Of a stretch of 64,000 nucleotides of DNA, positions 18,348 through 27,296 are shown in pieces; positions within the stretch are counted from its first letter, which is position 1, and every line of letters starts with the position of its first letter. The translations under genes and the position numbers were made by a program. Below the pieces are notes generated by a model that worked only from the letters and a program-made list of their open reading frames with translations, ran no database searches and was not told the DNA's origin. This stretch comes from Rasiella rasia (lineage in GTDB: Bacteria > Bacteroidota > Bacteroidia > Flavobacteriales > Flavobacteriaceae), in assembly GCF_011044175.1 (NCBI RefSeq), contig NZ_CP049057.1, positions 3,324,966-3,388,965 on the forward strand, given 5' to 3'.

Positions 18348-18355
18348 TAGTTTTG
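18348..18355 (+). promoter_or_regulatory. -7 promoter element of rdgB
   Basis: TAGTTTTG matches TAnnTTTG, 30 bases before the rdgB start. Confidence 0.5.
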
Positions 18356-18385
18356 TACATCTAAAAATGTAAATTATAAACCACA

Positions 18386-18961
18386 ATGAAACTTGTCTTC
18401 GCTACGCACAATCAGAATAAATTCAAAGAAGTGCAATTGCTATTGCCCAATCATATAGAGCTACTGAGTCTTACCGATATTGGTTGTATCGAAGATATTC
18501 CTGAAACGGCAGATACTATTGAAGGCAATGCAGTTTTAAAAACAGAACACATTCGCAATCATTACGGGTTAAATTGTTTTGCAGATGATACGGGTCTAGA
18601 AGTTTCTGCCCTAAACGGTGAGCCTGGAGTCTACAGCGCACGTTATGCTGGCGAAAACAAAAGTTCTGAAGACAACATCGATAAATTATTAAAGAACCTT
18701 AGCAACGTAACAGACCGGTCGGCACGGTTTAAAACAGCTATCGCACTTTCTATGGATTTACAATCGGTGCTGTTTTTAGGTATTTGTGAAGGTAGCATTA
18801 TTAAAACGCGAAGAGGAGATAAAGGTTTTGGGTATGATCCTATCTTCCTTCCAGATGGTTATACTGAAACTTTTGCTGAAATGAGCTTGTCTGAAAAAAG
18901 TAGGATAGGCCACAGAGGAAAGGCAATGCGACAGCTTATTGAATACTTAACGAAGGGTTAG
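18386..18961 (+). CDS. rdgB: Non-canonical purine NTP pyrophosphatase, RdgB/HAM1 family
   Basis: This 191-residue enzyme hydrolyses dITP, ITP and XTP to monophosphates and so keeps deaminated purines out of DNA. Family motifs are all present: FATHNQNKFKEVQ at the start, FADDTGLEVSALNGEPGVYSARYAG in the middle, GFGYDPIFLPDG and SRIGHRGKAM near the end. The length is normal. It has its own promoter element at 18348. Confidence 0.97.
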   Translation: MKLVFATHNQNKFKEVQLLLPNHIELLSLTDIGCIEDIPETADTIEGNAVLKTEHIRNHYGLNCFADDTGLEVSALNGEPGVYSARYAGENKSSEDNIDKLLKNLSNVTDRSARFKTAIALSMDLQSVLFLGICEGSIIKTRRGDKGFGYDPIFLPDGYTETFAEMSLSEKSRIGHRGKAMRQLIEYLTKG

Positions 18962-19007
18962 TTTCATAAATAAAACCTAAGATTAGTACCAAAACATATA
19001 TTAAAGG

Positions 19008-19015
19008 TATCTTTG
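19008..19015 (+). promoter_or_regulatory. -7 promoter element of the DEAD-box helicase gene
   Basis: TATCTTTG, an exact TAnnTTTG match, lies 100 bases before the ATG at 19115. A possible TTG start at 19013 falls inside it, which argues that the longer reading frame is not translated. Confidence 0.6.
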
Positions 19016-19114
19016 CAGCTTGAAAATCCTCAGGGTGAGGTAGTACTGCACGAAGTGATAAGGTTTATTTGTCGAGATGCTTCAGTAAGTACAAATAAAC
19101 TTTTATATTATTTT

Positions 19115-20971
19115 ATGACATTTTTAGATTTAGGCCTAGAAGAAAATCTTCTACAGGCTATTACCGATATGGGCTTTGAAACCCCAAGTGAGGTACAAGA
19201 AAAAGCAATCCCAATTTTACTACAAGAAAACACAGACCTCGTGGCACTCGCCCAAACAGGTACTGGGAAAACAGCAGCATTCGGATTTCCTATGCTTCAG
19301 AAGATTGAAGTAGAAAGCAGAACAACACAAGGACTTATTCTTTCACCTACGCGTGAGTTGTGTATGCAAATTACCAACGAAATGAATAACTACGGAAAGC
19401 ACCTTAAAGGTTTAAACGTAGTAGCCATTTATGGAGGAGCGAGTATTACAGAACAAGCGAGACAGATTAAAAAAGGGGCACAAATTATCGTGGCAACCCC
19501 AGGGAGAATGAAAGATATGATTGGTCGTAGAATGATCGATATCTCCAAAATAGAATATTGCGTGCTAGATGAAGCAGATGAAATGCTAAACATGGGCTTC
19601 TATGAGGATATTACTGAAATATTATCGCACTCTCCAGAAGATAAAAGTACATGGCTATTTAGCGCTACGATGCCAAAAGAGGTGTCAACCATTGCTAAAA
19701 AGTTCATGCATAACCCGGTTGAAGTTACGGTAGGTTCTAAAAACGTAGGCTCAGAAAATGTGTCTCATGAATATTATACGGTAAACGCCAGAGATAGATA
19801 TCAAGCACTGAAACGTTTGGCAGATGCAAATCCCGAAATTTTCTCGGTGGTGTTTTGTAGAACTAAGCGCGATACGCAAAAAGTAGCAGAGCAACTTATA
19901 GCAGATGGATACAGCGCAGGAGCAATTCATGGTGATTTAAGTCAGAACCAGCGCGATATTGTGATGAAACAATTTAGAAGTCGTCAAATACAAATGATGG
20001 TGGCTACAGATGTTGCAGCACGTGGTATAGATGTAGATGATATTACCCATGTAATAAATTATCAGCTTCCAGACGAAATTGAAACCTATACCCACCGTAG
20101 TGGCCGTACAGGTCGGGCTGGAAAGGAAGGAATTTCTATGGTGATTGTTTCAAAAAGTGAAGCGAGAAAAATCAGGCAGATAGAAAAAATCATCCAACAG
20201 AAATTTCAGCAGAAAGAAATTCCTTCTGGAATGGAAATTTGTGAGAAGCAGTTAATGCACCTCGCCAACAATATAAAGGAGACTGAAATTAACCACGATA
20301 TTGATGTATACCTACCACAAATAAATGCTGCTCTCGAAGATTTCAGCAAAGAAGAGCTAATTAAAAAGTTTTTTTCGGTAGAATTTACTCGTTTCTATAA
20401 CTATTATCAAAAAGCAAAAGACTTGAATGTTTCACCAGGAGACATGTCTGGTTCAGATAATAAAGACACAGTGCGTTTCTTTTTAAACGTAGGATCTCGA
20501 GACGATTTCGACTGGATGAGCTTAAAAGATTTCTTAAAAGATATTTTAAGCCTAGGTCAAGATGAGGTATACAGAGTAGATGTAAAAGACAACTTTTCAT
20601 TTTTTAATGTAGATACAAAACACAAAGATTTAGTGTTAGGTATTTTCACCGATTTTACGTTAGAAGGAAGAAATGTTAACGTTGAAATCTCTACAGACAC
20701 AGGTCGTAGTGGAGGCGGCAGAGGTAAAGGCCGTGGTAGAAGTGGTGGTTCTTTTAAAGGAGGACGCGACAGAGGCAAAAGAAGCGACGATCGTCGTGGA
20801 AGAAGAGGTGATGATAAAGGAAAAAGAGGTGGCTTCAAGAAAGGTGGCGGCTTTAAAAAGAAGAGTGATTCTGGTTCTGGAGAGGAGTTTAAATCAAAAT
20901 TCTCTGGTAAACGACGCGGTAAATCGAAGCCAGACAACAAAGGTACTGGTGGTAGACGCCGTCGTGGATAA
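19115..20971 (+). CDS. DEAD-box RNA helicase with DbpA-like domain and RGG-rich tail
   Basis: This 618-residue ATP-dependent RNA helicase has AQTGTGKT (45-52), PTREL, TPGR, DEAD (about 151), SAT and a C-terminal RecA half with HRSGRTGRAGKEG. A DbpA-type RNA-binding domain (about 440-525) precedes a low-complexity tail of about 90 residues rich in Arg, Gly and Lys (GGRGKGRGRSGG and similar). This layout fits CsdA/DeaD-type helicases in ribosome assembly or cold adaptation. I start at MTFLDLGLEE because the upstream TTG overlaps the promoter element and adds 34 unconserved-looking residues. A terminator follows. Confidence 0.93.
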   Translation: MTFLDLGLEENLLQAITDMGFETPSEVQEKAIPILLQENTDLVALAQTGTGKTAAFGFPMLQKIEVESRTTQGLILSPTRELCMQITNEMNNYGKHLKGLNVVAIYGGASITEQARQIKKGAQIIVATPGRMKDMIGRRMIDISKIEYCVLDEADEMLNMGFYEDITEILSHSPEDKSTWLFSATMPKEVSTIAKKFMHNPVEVTVGSKNVGSENVSHEYYTVNARDRYQALKRLADANPEIFSVVFCRTKRDTQKVAEQLIADGYSAGAIHGDLSQNQRDIVMKQFRSRQIQMMVATDVAARGIDVDDITHVINYQLPDEIETYTHRSGRTGRAGKEGISMVIVSKSEARKIRQIEKIIQQKFQQKEIPSGMEICEKQLMHLANNIKETEINHDIDVYLPQINAALEDFSKEELIKKFFSVEFTRFYNYYQKAKDLNVSPGDMSGSDNKDTVRFFLNVGSRDDFDWMSLKDFLKDILSLGQDEVYRVDVKDNFSFFNVDTKHKDLVLGIFTDFTLEGRNVNVEISTDTGRSGGGRGKGRGRSGGSFKGGRDRGKRSDDRRGRRGDDKGKRGGFKKGGGFKKKSDSGSGEEFKSKFSGKRRGKSKPDNKGTGGRRRRG

Positions 20972-20990
20972 CACATTGAACAAATATTAT

Positions 20991-21032
20991 GGCTCGTGTA
21001 GCAATTTAGCTAGCAAACACGGGCTTTTTTTA
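20991..21032 (+). terminator. Terminator after the DEAD-box helicase gene
   Basis: GCTCGTGT pairs with ACACGGGC (one G-U) around an inner TAGC/GCTA hairpin, followed by seven T. Confidence 0.8.
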
Positions 21033-21141
21033 TAAAAGTAACCCTATTCTAAACGAAGTACAGTTTTACCCAAAAAGCGCTGTCAAAATTTAAATTCTAA
21101 GGGACAATGAAACTTTGACGTACATTTTACGTCTTATTATG

Positions 21142-21149
21142 TACTTTTG
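21142..21149 (+). promoter_or_regulatory. -7 promoter element of the CarboxypepD_reg protein gene
   Basis: TACTTTTG matches TAnnTTTG. A TTTG lies at 21114-21117, 24 bases upstream, slightly further than usual. The gene starts at 21163. Confidence 0.5.
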
Positions 21150-21162
21150 TACCATTACAGCT

Positions 21163-21927
21163 ATGAAGAAATTACTTTTTTTACTTACATTTTTACTTTC
21201 CCTAACGGCTTGGTCTCAAGAACCTGAACTTATAGAGGGAAAAGTGCTCAACAGTGCAAATGACGAGCCGCTTGAAAATGTAAATATTGTAAATCTAAAT
21301 AGCGTTCGCGGTGCTACGACAACAGAGGATGGATCTTTTAAAGTTCGCGCTGCGGTAAATGACACCTTGTATTTTAGCTATTTAGGGTTTAAGAGCATTC
21401 GTGTAAGAGTTACAAATGACTGGCTGCGTTTTGGCGATATTAAGGTTAAAATGACCGAGTTAGGTATTGCGCTAGAAGAGGTGGTTATTCGTCCCGTTCA
21501 ACTTACTGGATATATAGAGGTAGATGCAAAATTAATTCCTGTGTACGACGATTATCGATACAGAATTGAGGGCATTGGCTCAGGGTACGAAGGCGGAGAT
21601 AAGTCGCCAGGAGCGGTTTCTAAAGTTTTAAGCAGCATTTTTAATCCAGCCGATTTCTTATATAATGTCTTCGGAAAGCGTCCTAAACAGATGCGCAAAC
21701 TGCGTAAGATGAAGGAAGACGATGAGATTAAAAACTTACTTCAATCGAAGTATGACCGCGAAACTTTAATGGCCGTACTACAACTTGAAAAGGTTGATAT
21801 TGATGAAATCTTGAATAAATGCAATTATTCCAAAAATTTTATCACTACTGCAAACGATTTGCAAATTTTAGATGCTATTAGCGATTGCTACGAAGAATAC
21901 CGTGTACTTAATCGCGGTAAAGAGTAG
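21163..21927 (+). CDS. Secreted CarboxypepD_reg-like domain protein
   Basis: This 254-residue protein has a signal peptide (1-19, ending TAWSQ) and a carboxypeptidase-regulatory-like beta domain (about 22-105, EGKVLNSANDEPLENVNIVN and TTEDGSFKVRAAVNDTLYFSYLGFK). That unit is common at the N-terminus of TonB receptors but here stands alone. The C-terminal half is charged and helical (KRPKQMRKLRKMKEDDE), of unknown role. I start at MKKLLFLLTF rather than an upstream TTG at 21115, because the signal peptide begins here and the -7 element lies between them. Confidence 0.87.
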   Translation: MKKLLFLLTFLLSLTAWSQEPELIEGKVLNSANDEPLENVNIVNLNSVRGATTTEDGSFKVRAAVNDTLYFSYLGFKSIRVRVTNDWLRFGDIKVKMTELGIALEEVVIRPVQLTGYIEVDAKLIPVYDDYRYRIEGIGSGYEGGDKSPGAVSKVLSSIFNPADFLYNVFGKRPKQMRKLRKMKEDDEIKNLLQSKYDRETLMAVLQLEKVDIDEILNKCNYSKNFITTANDLQILDAISDCYEEYRVLNRGKE

Positions 21928-21961
21928 CAGCTAATCAAATTACTACAAGCCCGATTTAAAA

Positions 21962-23323
21962 ATGGAGACGCATTTAGCAATACAACGTACATTTTTTAAC
22001 ACTCAGGCTACCAAAGATATTTCCTTTAGAATAGCACAATTAGATAAACTGAACAAGCTTCTAAAAGACAATGAACAGTTGCTTTATGATGCTATTTACA
22101 AGGATTTTAAAAAATCTGAATTCGATACCTATACCAGCGAGCTATCTTTAATCTATCATGATATAAAAGACGCTAAAAATAACCTGAAGAGTTGGGCGAG
22201 AAACGAACGTAAACCAACTAATATTATTAATTGGCCAGCTAGCAGTTACGTGCAAAAAGATCCGCTGGGGGTTTGTTTAATTATTGGCGCATGGAATTAT
22301 CCCTATCAACTTTCTTTTGCTCCAGCAGTCGCTGCTTTGGCGGCAGGGAACACAGTTATTCTCAAACCAAGTGAGTTGCCTTTAAACACAAGTAATGTAA
22401 TGGCTAAGCTTGTTAATGGAGCTTTTAACCCAGAAATTTTCAAGGTTGTAGAAGGTGGTGTTCCAGAAACTACAGAATTGCTAGCGCAAAATTTCGATAA
22501 GATATTTTTTACGGGAAGTACTAAAGTGGGTAAAATCGTGTATCAAGCTGCCGCTAAAAATTTAATTCCTGTGACCTTAGAGTTGGGTGGAAAAAGTCCA
22601 GCGTTTATTACTAAAGATTGTAACTTAAAAATGACAGCCAAACGTTTGGTTTGGGCAAAATTTTTAAATGCTGGTCAGACCTGCATTGCACCAGATTACG
22701 TACTTGTAGATAAATGTATCGAAAATGAATTCTTGCAGGCTGTTACTGCTGAAATAGAAAAAGAACAATTTTCTTTTCATAACCATAACTACGTTCAGAT
22801 TATTAATAATGCAAATTTTGAGCGCTTAAAAGCGATGATTCCTGACCAAAAAGTGTTTTTTGGCGGAGAAACAAAGGCCTCAGATAGATACATTGCACCC
22901 ACAATCTTACACAACATTACCTTTGAAGATGCTTGTATGCAGGAAGAAATATTTGGCCCTATTTTACCAGTGATATCATACGATAATCTAGATGACGCAA
23001 TAGTCGAAGTTCAAAAATTTCCGAAGGCACTCTCGGCCTATGTTTTTACATCTTCCTCTAGCATTCGAAAAAAAGTATTCAACACCTTATCTTTTGGGGG
23101 TGGTATGGTGAACGATGCAGTAATGCATATAACCAATAGCAATTTGCCTTTTGGCGGTGTTGGAAATAGCGGCATTGGGAGTTATCATGGCGAGGCTGGA
23201 TTTAATTGTTTTTCGCATCGAAAGAGTATCATTAAAAAAGGTACTTGGCTAGAATTACCGCTTAAATATTTTCCACATTCATCGTCTCGTTTAAAATGGA
23301 TTAAGCGATTTTTGAAACTTTAG
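21962..23323 (+). CDS. Aldehyde dehydrogenase, class 3-like
   Basis: This 453-residue NAD(P)-dependent aldehyde dehydrogenase resembles the short ALDH3 type that acts on fatty or aromatic aldehydes. It shows GAWNYPYQLSFAPAVAALAAGNT, KPSELPLNTS, FTGSTKVGKIV, the catalytic Glu in LELGGKSPAF and the catalytic Cys in NAGQTCIAPDYV. The C-terminal hydrophobic/basic end (LKYFPHSSSRLKWIKRFLKL) may touch membranes, as in some ALDH3 enzymes. DUF6122 follows four bases later. The physiological substrate cannot be told. Confidence 0.93.
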   Translation: METHLAIQRTFFNTQATKDISFRIAQLDKLNKLLKDNEQLLYDAIYKDFKKSEFDTYTSELSLIYHDIKDAKNNLKSWARNERKPTNIINWPASSYVQKDPLGVCLIIGAWNYPYQLSFAPAVAALAAGNTVILKPSELPLNTSNVMAKLVNGAFNPEIFKVVEGGVPETTELLAQNFDKIFFTGSTKVGKIVYQAAAKNLIPVTLELGGKSPAFITKDCNLKMTAKRLVWAKFLNAGQTCIAPDYVLVDKCIENEFLQAVTAEIEKEQFSFHNHNYVQIINNANFERLKAMIPDQKVFFGGETKASDRYIAPTILHNITFEDACMQEEIFGPILPVISYDNLDDAIVEVQKFPKALSAYVFTSSSSIRKKVFNTLSFGGGMVNDAVMHITNSNLPFGGVGNSGIGSYHGEAGFNCFSHRKSIIKKGTWLELPLKYFPHSSSRLKWIKRFLKL

Positions 23324-23326
23324 TAC

Positions 23327-23638
23327 ATGTTACAGACTAGCATACATTATGGTCTTCATTTTTTGGTGCCTGTTGCCTTTGCCTATATCTTTTACCAAAG
23401 TAATTGGAAACAAGTATCGCTAATTTTACTCGCAACCATGTTGGTAGACCTAGACCACTTATTCGCGACCCCAATTTTTGACCCTGAGCGCTGTAGCATT
23501 GGGTTTCATTACTTACATAGCTATTGGGCAATTGGTGTATACATACTACTCCTCTTTTTTAAGAAGACCAGAATTGTTGCTATCGGACTCGTATGGCATA
23601 TGATTACCGATGCCATAGATTGTTATTGGATGGGGTGA
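23327..23638 (+). CDS. DUF6122 family membrane protein
   Basis: This 103-residue protein has three or four hydrophobic helices with conserved-looking polar residues: VDLDHLFATPIFDPERC, GFHYLHSY and WHMITDAIDCYW. His and Asp residues inside membrane segments suggest a metal site like that of the YdjM/LexA-regulated membrane hydrolase superfamily, but this is inference. It begins four bases after the aldehyde dehydrogenase and ends ten bases from rlmH on the other strand. Confidence 0.85.
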   Translation: MLQTSIHYGLHFLVPVAFAYIFYQSNWKQVSLILLATMLVDLDHLFATPIFDPERCSIGFHYLHSYWAIGVYILLLFFKKTRIVAIGLVWHMITDAIDCYWMG

Positions 23639-23647
23639 TTTGCCAGA

Positions 23648-24121
23648 TCATCTATGATGATACGGCTCGTTTCGTAAGATGGTAAATGCTCTGTATAATT
23701 GTTCAACAAAAAATAAGCGAACCATTTGGTGCGAAAAGGTCATTGAAGACAATGAAATCTTACCATTAGCACGAGCGTAGATTTCTTGGCTAAATCCGTA
23801 CGGACCACCAATTACAAAAACTAGATTTTTTAAACCGCTGTTCATCTTTTTCTGTAAGAATGTTGCAAATCCTTCAGAAGTGTACGTTTTGCCTTTTTCG
23901 TCTAGTAAGATTAAGGCTTCATTAGGGGCTACTTTTTTTAGTATTTCTACACCTTCTAATTGTTTTTGTTGTTCTTCGGAAAGGTTCTTTGAATTTTTAA
24001 TGTCTAAGATAATTTCCGAAGTAAAAGAGATATAATGCCCCAATCGTTTTGAATAGAGGGCAATTAGACGCTGTAAATCTTTATCGTCTGTCTTTCCTAT
24101 GGCGAGCAAGGTAATTTTCAT
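23648..24121 (-). CDS. rlmH: 23S rRNA (pseudouridine1915-N3)-methyltransferase
   Basis: This 157-residue SPOUT enzyme methylates pseudouridine 1915 in helix 69 of 23S rRNA. It shows MKITLLAIGKTDDKDLQRLI at the start, LDEKGKTYTSEGFA, FVIGGPYGFSQEI and the C-terminal LSSMTFSHQMVRLFFVEQLYRA, all diagnostic. I start at 24121 (MKITLL) rather than five codons upstream. The -7 element TATCTTTA ends four bases before this ATG, so the mRNA may be leaderless. Two CTTCGGAAA-family sites lie in opposite orientation 39 bases apart in the gene. Confidence 0.96.
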   Translation of the reverse strand: MKITLLAIGKTDDKDLQRLIALYSKRLGHYISFTSEIILDIKNSKNLSEEQQKQLEGVEILKKVAPNEALILLDEKGKTYTSEGFATFLQKKMNSGLKNLVFVIGGPYGFSQEIYARANGKISLSSMTFSHQMVRLFFVEQLYRAFTILRNEPYHHR

Positions 24122-24125
24122 GACG

Positions 24126-24133
24126 TAAAGATA
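24126..24133 (-). promoter_or_regulatory. -7 element of rlmH, placed for a leaderless mRNA
   Basis: The minus strand reads TATCTTTA CGTC ATG. It differs from TAnnTTTG only at the last base, and the predicted first transcribed base is within one base of the ATG. Confidence 0.45.
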
Positions 24134-24271
24134 CAAGATTTGTGAAGTTCCTTAGCTGTGTTCTTATATACCATCAACACGCAATCAAGTTGCTTCTCAG
24201 GCCAAAAAACGCTGTGCTACCGCTGCATACTGCCGCTGTTTTTATACCTTAGCTAAAAATTGATTGCTCCT

Positions 24272-25129
24272 ATGATTTCAAAAAGAAAATTTCAGAAAGA
24301 AATAGACGGTATCATTGCTAACGCCATTAGAGAAGATGTTGGCGATGGTGACCACAGCTCGCTTGCCTGTATACCAGAAGATGCTAGAGGTACTGCTAAA
24401 TTATTGGTAAAAGATGAAGGTATAATTGCGGGAATTGATTTTGTGAAACAAGTATTCGATTATGTAGATAACGGGCTTCAAGTTGATGTAAAAATAAACG
24501 ATGGTAGCCATGTGAAGTATGGAGATATTGCCTTTTATGTTTCTGGAAGTTCGCAATCTATTCTAAAAGCCGAACGACTAGTGTTAAATGCAATGCAACG
24601 TATGAGTGCCATCGCAACTAAGACCAATAAATATGTAAAACTGCTTGAAGGTACAGGGACTAAAATATTAGATACGCGTAAAACTACACCCGGGATTAGA
24701 GCCTTAGAAAAGTGGGCGGTTACCATTGGTGGTGGTGAAAACCATCGTTTTGCCTTATATGATATGATTATGCTAAAAGACAATCATATTGACTTTTGTG
24801 GTGGTATTACTAAAGCAATTCAGACCACTCAAAATTATTTGAAAGACCACAGCTTAAACCTTAAAATTATAGTCGAAGCAAGAAATTTAGATGAGATTTC
24901 TGAAATTCTAACAAATGAAGGCGTTTATAGAATCTTAATAGATAACTTTAATTATGAGGATACTAAAAAAGCTGTAAAAATGATAGGTGACCAGTGTCTT
25001 ACTGAATCTAGTGGAGGTATTACATTGGACACCGTGAGAAAATATGCCGAGTGCGGTGTAGATTATATTTCAAGCGGTGCCTTAACCCATTCTGTGTACA
25101 ACATGGATCTTAGTCTTAAAGCCGTATAA
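24272..25129 (+). CDS. nadC: Nicotinate-nucleotide pyrophosphorylase (carboxylating)
   Basis: This 285-residue quinolinate phosphoribosyltransferase converts quinolinate and PRPP to nicotinate mononucleotide in NAD synthesis. Family motifs: EDVGDGDHSS, the substrate-binding TRKTTPGIRALEKWAV, GGGENHRFALYDMIMLKDNHI and ISSGALTHSV. I start at the ATG at 24272 (MISKRKFQKE), not the TTG four codons earlier. The stop overlaps the next gene's ATG (TAATG), coupling it to a BrkB-type membrane protein. nadA and nadB are not in this window. Confidence 0.96.
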   Translation: MISKRKFQKEIDGIIANAIREDVGDGDHSSLACIPEDARGTAKLLVKDEGIIAGIDFVKQVFDYVDNGLQVDVKINDGSHVKYGDIAFYVSGSSQSILKAERLVLNAMQRMSAIATKTNKYVKLLEGTGTKILDTRKTTPGIRALEKWAVTIGGGENHRFALYDMIMLKDNHIDFCGGITKAIQTTQNYLKDHSLNLKIIVEARNLDEISEILTNEGVYRILIDNFNYEDTKKAVKMIGDQCLTESSGGITLDTVRKYAECGVDYISSGALTHSVYNMDLSLKAV

Positions 25130-26088
25130 TGGGCGAAGAAGATGTAGCACATAAAGAAAAGAAGCCCAAAAAGGGGCTATTCAAGAAAATTACACAAATT
25201 TTATTTCCCATTGGTACGTACTTTCTAAGAAAAAGTAAGCAAATTATAGTGGTGAAATCAAGCGGCCTTTCACTCTACCATCTATTAGAGATTTACGGTA
25301 CTGGTATCATAAAAGGAACCTTTTCGTCTAGAGCCAGTTCTATTGCGTATAGCTTTTTTGTAGCTTTATTTCCTTTTTTGTTGTTTATACTAAACTTAAT
25401 TCCATACGTTCCAATACCTCGATTTCAAACTCGTTTTTTAGTATTTATTGAAGAATTATTACCCGCGCAAACAGCAGAATTTTTCTATCCCACAATTGCA
25501 GATATAGCAGTAAATACTAGGGGAGGACTACTCTCTGTTTCTATAATTTTATCTTTGTTTTTGGCAGCAAACGGTGTGAATGCAATTTTTAGCGCGTTTG
25601 AGTACTCTTTTCATGTAACTATAAACCGAAATTTTTTCCGGCAATATGGAGTTGCGATTTTAGTCTCTATTTTTCTGGCATTGTTGTTGCTTATCACGGT
25701 AGGAGTGATACTATATGGTGAATATGTTATTGCTGATTTGCTAGGACGGAGCTATATAAGCGATGATGTCTTTTGGATAACAATCCTGCAATTTACGGTC
25801 TTTGTAGTCATGATTTATATTGTAATTGCCACGCTGTATTATTACGGTACAAAAGAAGGAAAACATTCAAAATTTTTTTCGGTAGGGGCACTTATTACAA
25901 CATTGCTGTTTTTGGTAACAACATATCTATTTACCATTTACATCAATAATTTTTCCAATTATAACGAACTCTATGGCTCTATTGGGGCATTATTAATTAT
26001 GATGTTATATATTTGGATTAACGCTAATTTGCTGTTATTGGGGTTTGAGCTAAACATCTCTCTACAGCGATTAAAAGATAAAACATAA
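25129..26088 (+). CDS. YihY/BrkB family inner membrane protein
   Basis: This 319-residue protein starts with a basic cytoplasmic stretch (KKPKKGLFKK) followed by about six membrane helices. It carries the family features SSRASSIAYSFFVALFPFLLF and YGSIGALLIMMLYIWINANLLLLGFELN. The family (UPF0761) was once annotated as RNase BN, which is wrong; its function remains uncertain, possibly export. It is translationally coupled to nadC through TAATG, with no known functional link. Confidence 0.92.
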   Translation: MGEEDVAHKEKKPKKGLFKKITQILFPIGTYFLRKSKQIIVVKSSGLSLYHLLEIYGTGIIKGTFSSRASSIAYSFFVALFPFLLFILNLIPYVPIPRFQTRFLVFIEELLPAQTAEFFYPTIADIAVNTRGGLLSVSIILSLFLAANGVNAIFSAFEYSFHVTINRNFFRQYGVAILVSIFLALLLLITVGVILYGEYVIADLLGRSYISDDVFWITILQFTVFVVMIYIVIATLYYYGTKEGKHSKFFSVGALITTLLFLVTTYLFTIYINNFSNYNELYGSIGALLIMMLYIWINANLLLLGFELNISLQRLKDKT

Positions 26089-26116
26089 CCTGAAATACTA
26101 ATTATAACAAACAAAA

Positions 26117-26680
26117 ATGAAAAAATTACTTTTACTCCTCGTTGTTGCATTTACAGTTAATGCAACAGTAGCACAAACCCAAGTTGGGGCTGTTACATTA
26201 CCTAATACTGTAAATTTTGGTGGTCAAGACCTGTCGCTTAACGGTGCTGGTATACGTAAAAAAGCTTTTGTATTAAAGTTGTATTCTGGAGGTTTATACC
26301 TAGCAGAGAAATCTAAGGACGCAAAAAGCATTGTAAATGCAGATAAAACGATGGCTATTAAATTACACATTACATCTGGTTTTGTTTCTAGTGAAGCTAT
26401 GAGTGATGCGGTTCGTGAAGGATTTGATGCATCAATGAATGGTGATACGTCTTCGCTCTCTTCGGAAATAGAAAAATTTATTACCTTTTTTAGTGACGAA
26501 ATAGTGGAAGATAATGTGTTCGATATAACATACCAGGCCGGAAAGGGTGTAGTAGCTTATAAAAACGGTAAAGAACTTGGAACCATTAAAGGAATGGCAT
26601 TTAAAAAGGCGCTTTTCGGTATTTGGCTAGGAGATAATCCTGCAGATAGCAAATTGAAAAAAGCCATGTTAGGTAAATAA
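26117..26680 (+). CDS. Secreted chalcone isomerase-like protein
   Basis: This 187-residue protein has a signal peptide (1-19, ending ATVAQ) and a chalcone-isomerase-like domain (Chalcone_3 type): LNGAGIRKKAFVLKLYSGGLYL, MAIKLHITSGFVSSEAM and KGMAFKKALFGIWLGDNPAD. Bacterial members are periplasmic and are thought to bind fatty acids or similar ligands rather than flavonoids; that comes from the family, not from residues I can check here. A DUF2147 gene follows 14 bases later, probably co-transcribed. Confidence 0.88.
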   Translation: MKKLLLLLVVAFTVNATVAQTQVGAVTLPNTVNFGGQDLSLNGAGIRKKAFVLKLYSGGLYLAEKSKDAKSIVNADKTMAIKLHITSGFVSSEAMSDAVREGFDASMNGDTSSLSSEIEKFITFFSDEIVEDNVFDITYQAGKGVVAYKNGKELGTIKGMAFKKALFGIWLGDNPADSKLKKAMLGK

Positions 26681-26694
26681 TAAAATCCCCAATT

Positions 26695-27123
26695 ATGTAT
26701 AAATTATATGGCATTATAGCTGCCGTTTTATTTACGGTTACTTCAGTTTCTGCACAAGGTGTGCTAGGAAAGTGGAAAACCATAGATGACAATACAGGTG
26801 AAGCAAAGTCTATCGTAGAGATTTACGAGCAAGACGGAAAAGTTTATGGTAAAATTTCTGAAATATTAAATAAAGATCGTGCAGATGCAATCTGTACAGA
26901 GTGTGAAGGGGCAGACAAAGATAAACCCATTCAAGGCTTAGTAATCATTCGCGGATTAGAAAAAGATGGCGACGAATACAATGGTGGAAAAATTCTTGAT
27001 CCCGAGAGCGGTACCCTCTACAAATGTTATATAGAACTTGAAGAAGCAAATAAATTGAAAGTTCGAGGCTACGTAGGTTTCTCCCTTTTAGGTAGAACAC
27101 AATACTGGTTGCGAGCCGAATAA
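26695..27123 (+). CDS. DUF2147 domain-containing secreted protein
   Basis: This 142-residue protein has a signal peptide (about 1-21, ending VSAQ) and a DUF2147 lipocalin-like beta domain: LGKWKTIDDNTGEAKSIVEIY, DGKVYGKI, GGKILDPESGTLYKCYIEL and KVRGYVGFSLLGRTQYW. Cys residues in ICTECEG may form a disulphide. DUF2147 proteins are periplasmic with no proven function. It forms a likely two-gene unit with the chalcone isomerase-like gene and is closed by a terminator. Confidence 0.9.
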   Translation: MYKLYGIIAAVLFTVTSVSAQGVLGKWKTIDDNTGEAKSIVEIYEQDGKVYGKISEILNKDRADAICTECEGADKDKPIQGLVIIRGLEKDGDEYNGGKILDPESGTLYKCYIELEEANKLKVRGYVGFSLLGRTQYWLRAE

Positions 27124-27143
27124 GATTTCTCAACAATATCAGT

Positions 27144-27175
27144 AAAGGTCGTTCAGTAAATGAGCGGCCTTTTTT
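27144..27175 (+). terminator. Terminator after the DUF2147 gene
   Basis: A 12-bp stem (AAAGGTCGTTCA / TGAGCGGCCTTT, with G-U pairs) has loop GTAAA and a following T-run. Confidence 0.85.
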
Positions 27176-27247
27176 ATTTTGTTATCGTATGCGACTAACG
27201 AACGAATATGAGCAAGACACTTTAGCGTACATGAGATAAAAGTTAAA

Positions 27248-27255
27248 TATCTTTG
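27248..27255 (+). promoter_or_regulatory. -7 promoter element of priA
   Basis: TATCTTTG is an exact TAnnTTTG match, 41 bases before the TTG start of priA. Confidence 0.55.
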
Positions 27256-27296
27256 CTTAACTAATCACAAATCCATTACTAAAAAACAAGTTTCCT

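Noticed and set aside
19013..19114. A 34-codon N-terminal extension of the DEAD-box helicase from a TTG at 19013
   Set aside because: The TTG lies inside an exact -7 promoter element (19008-19015), and the conserved helicase sequence starts at the ATG at 19115.
20557..20976. A 139-residue proline-rich reading frame antisense to the helicase tail
   Set aside because: It is the complement of the Arg/Gly-rich repeat codons; low complexity keeps it open and it has no start context or family.
24180..24250. A locally G/C-richer stretch with repeated CCGCTG words before nadC
   Set aside because: It has no stable long hairpin, ORF or promoter match and is too short to interpret.
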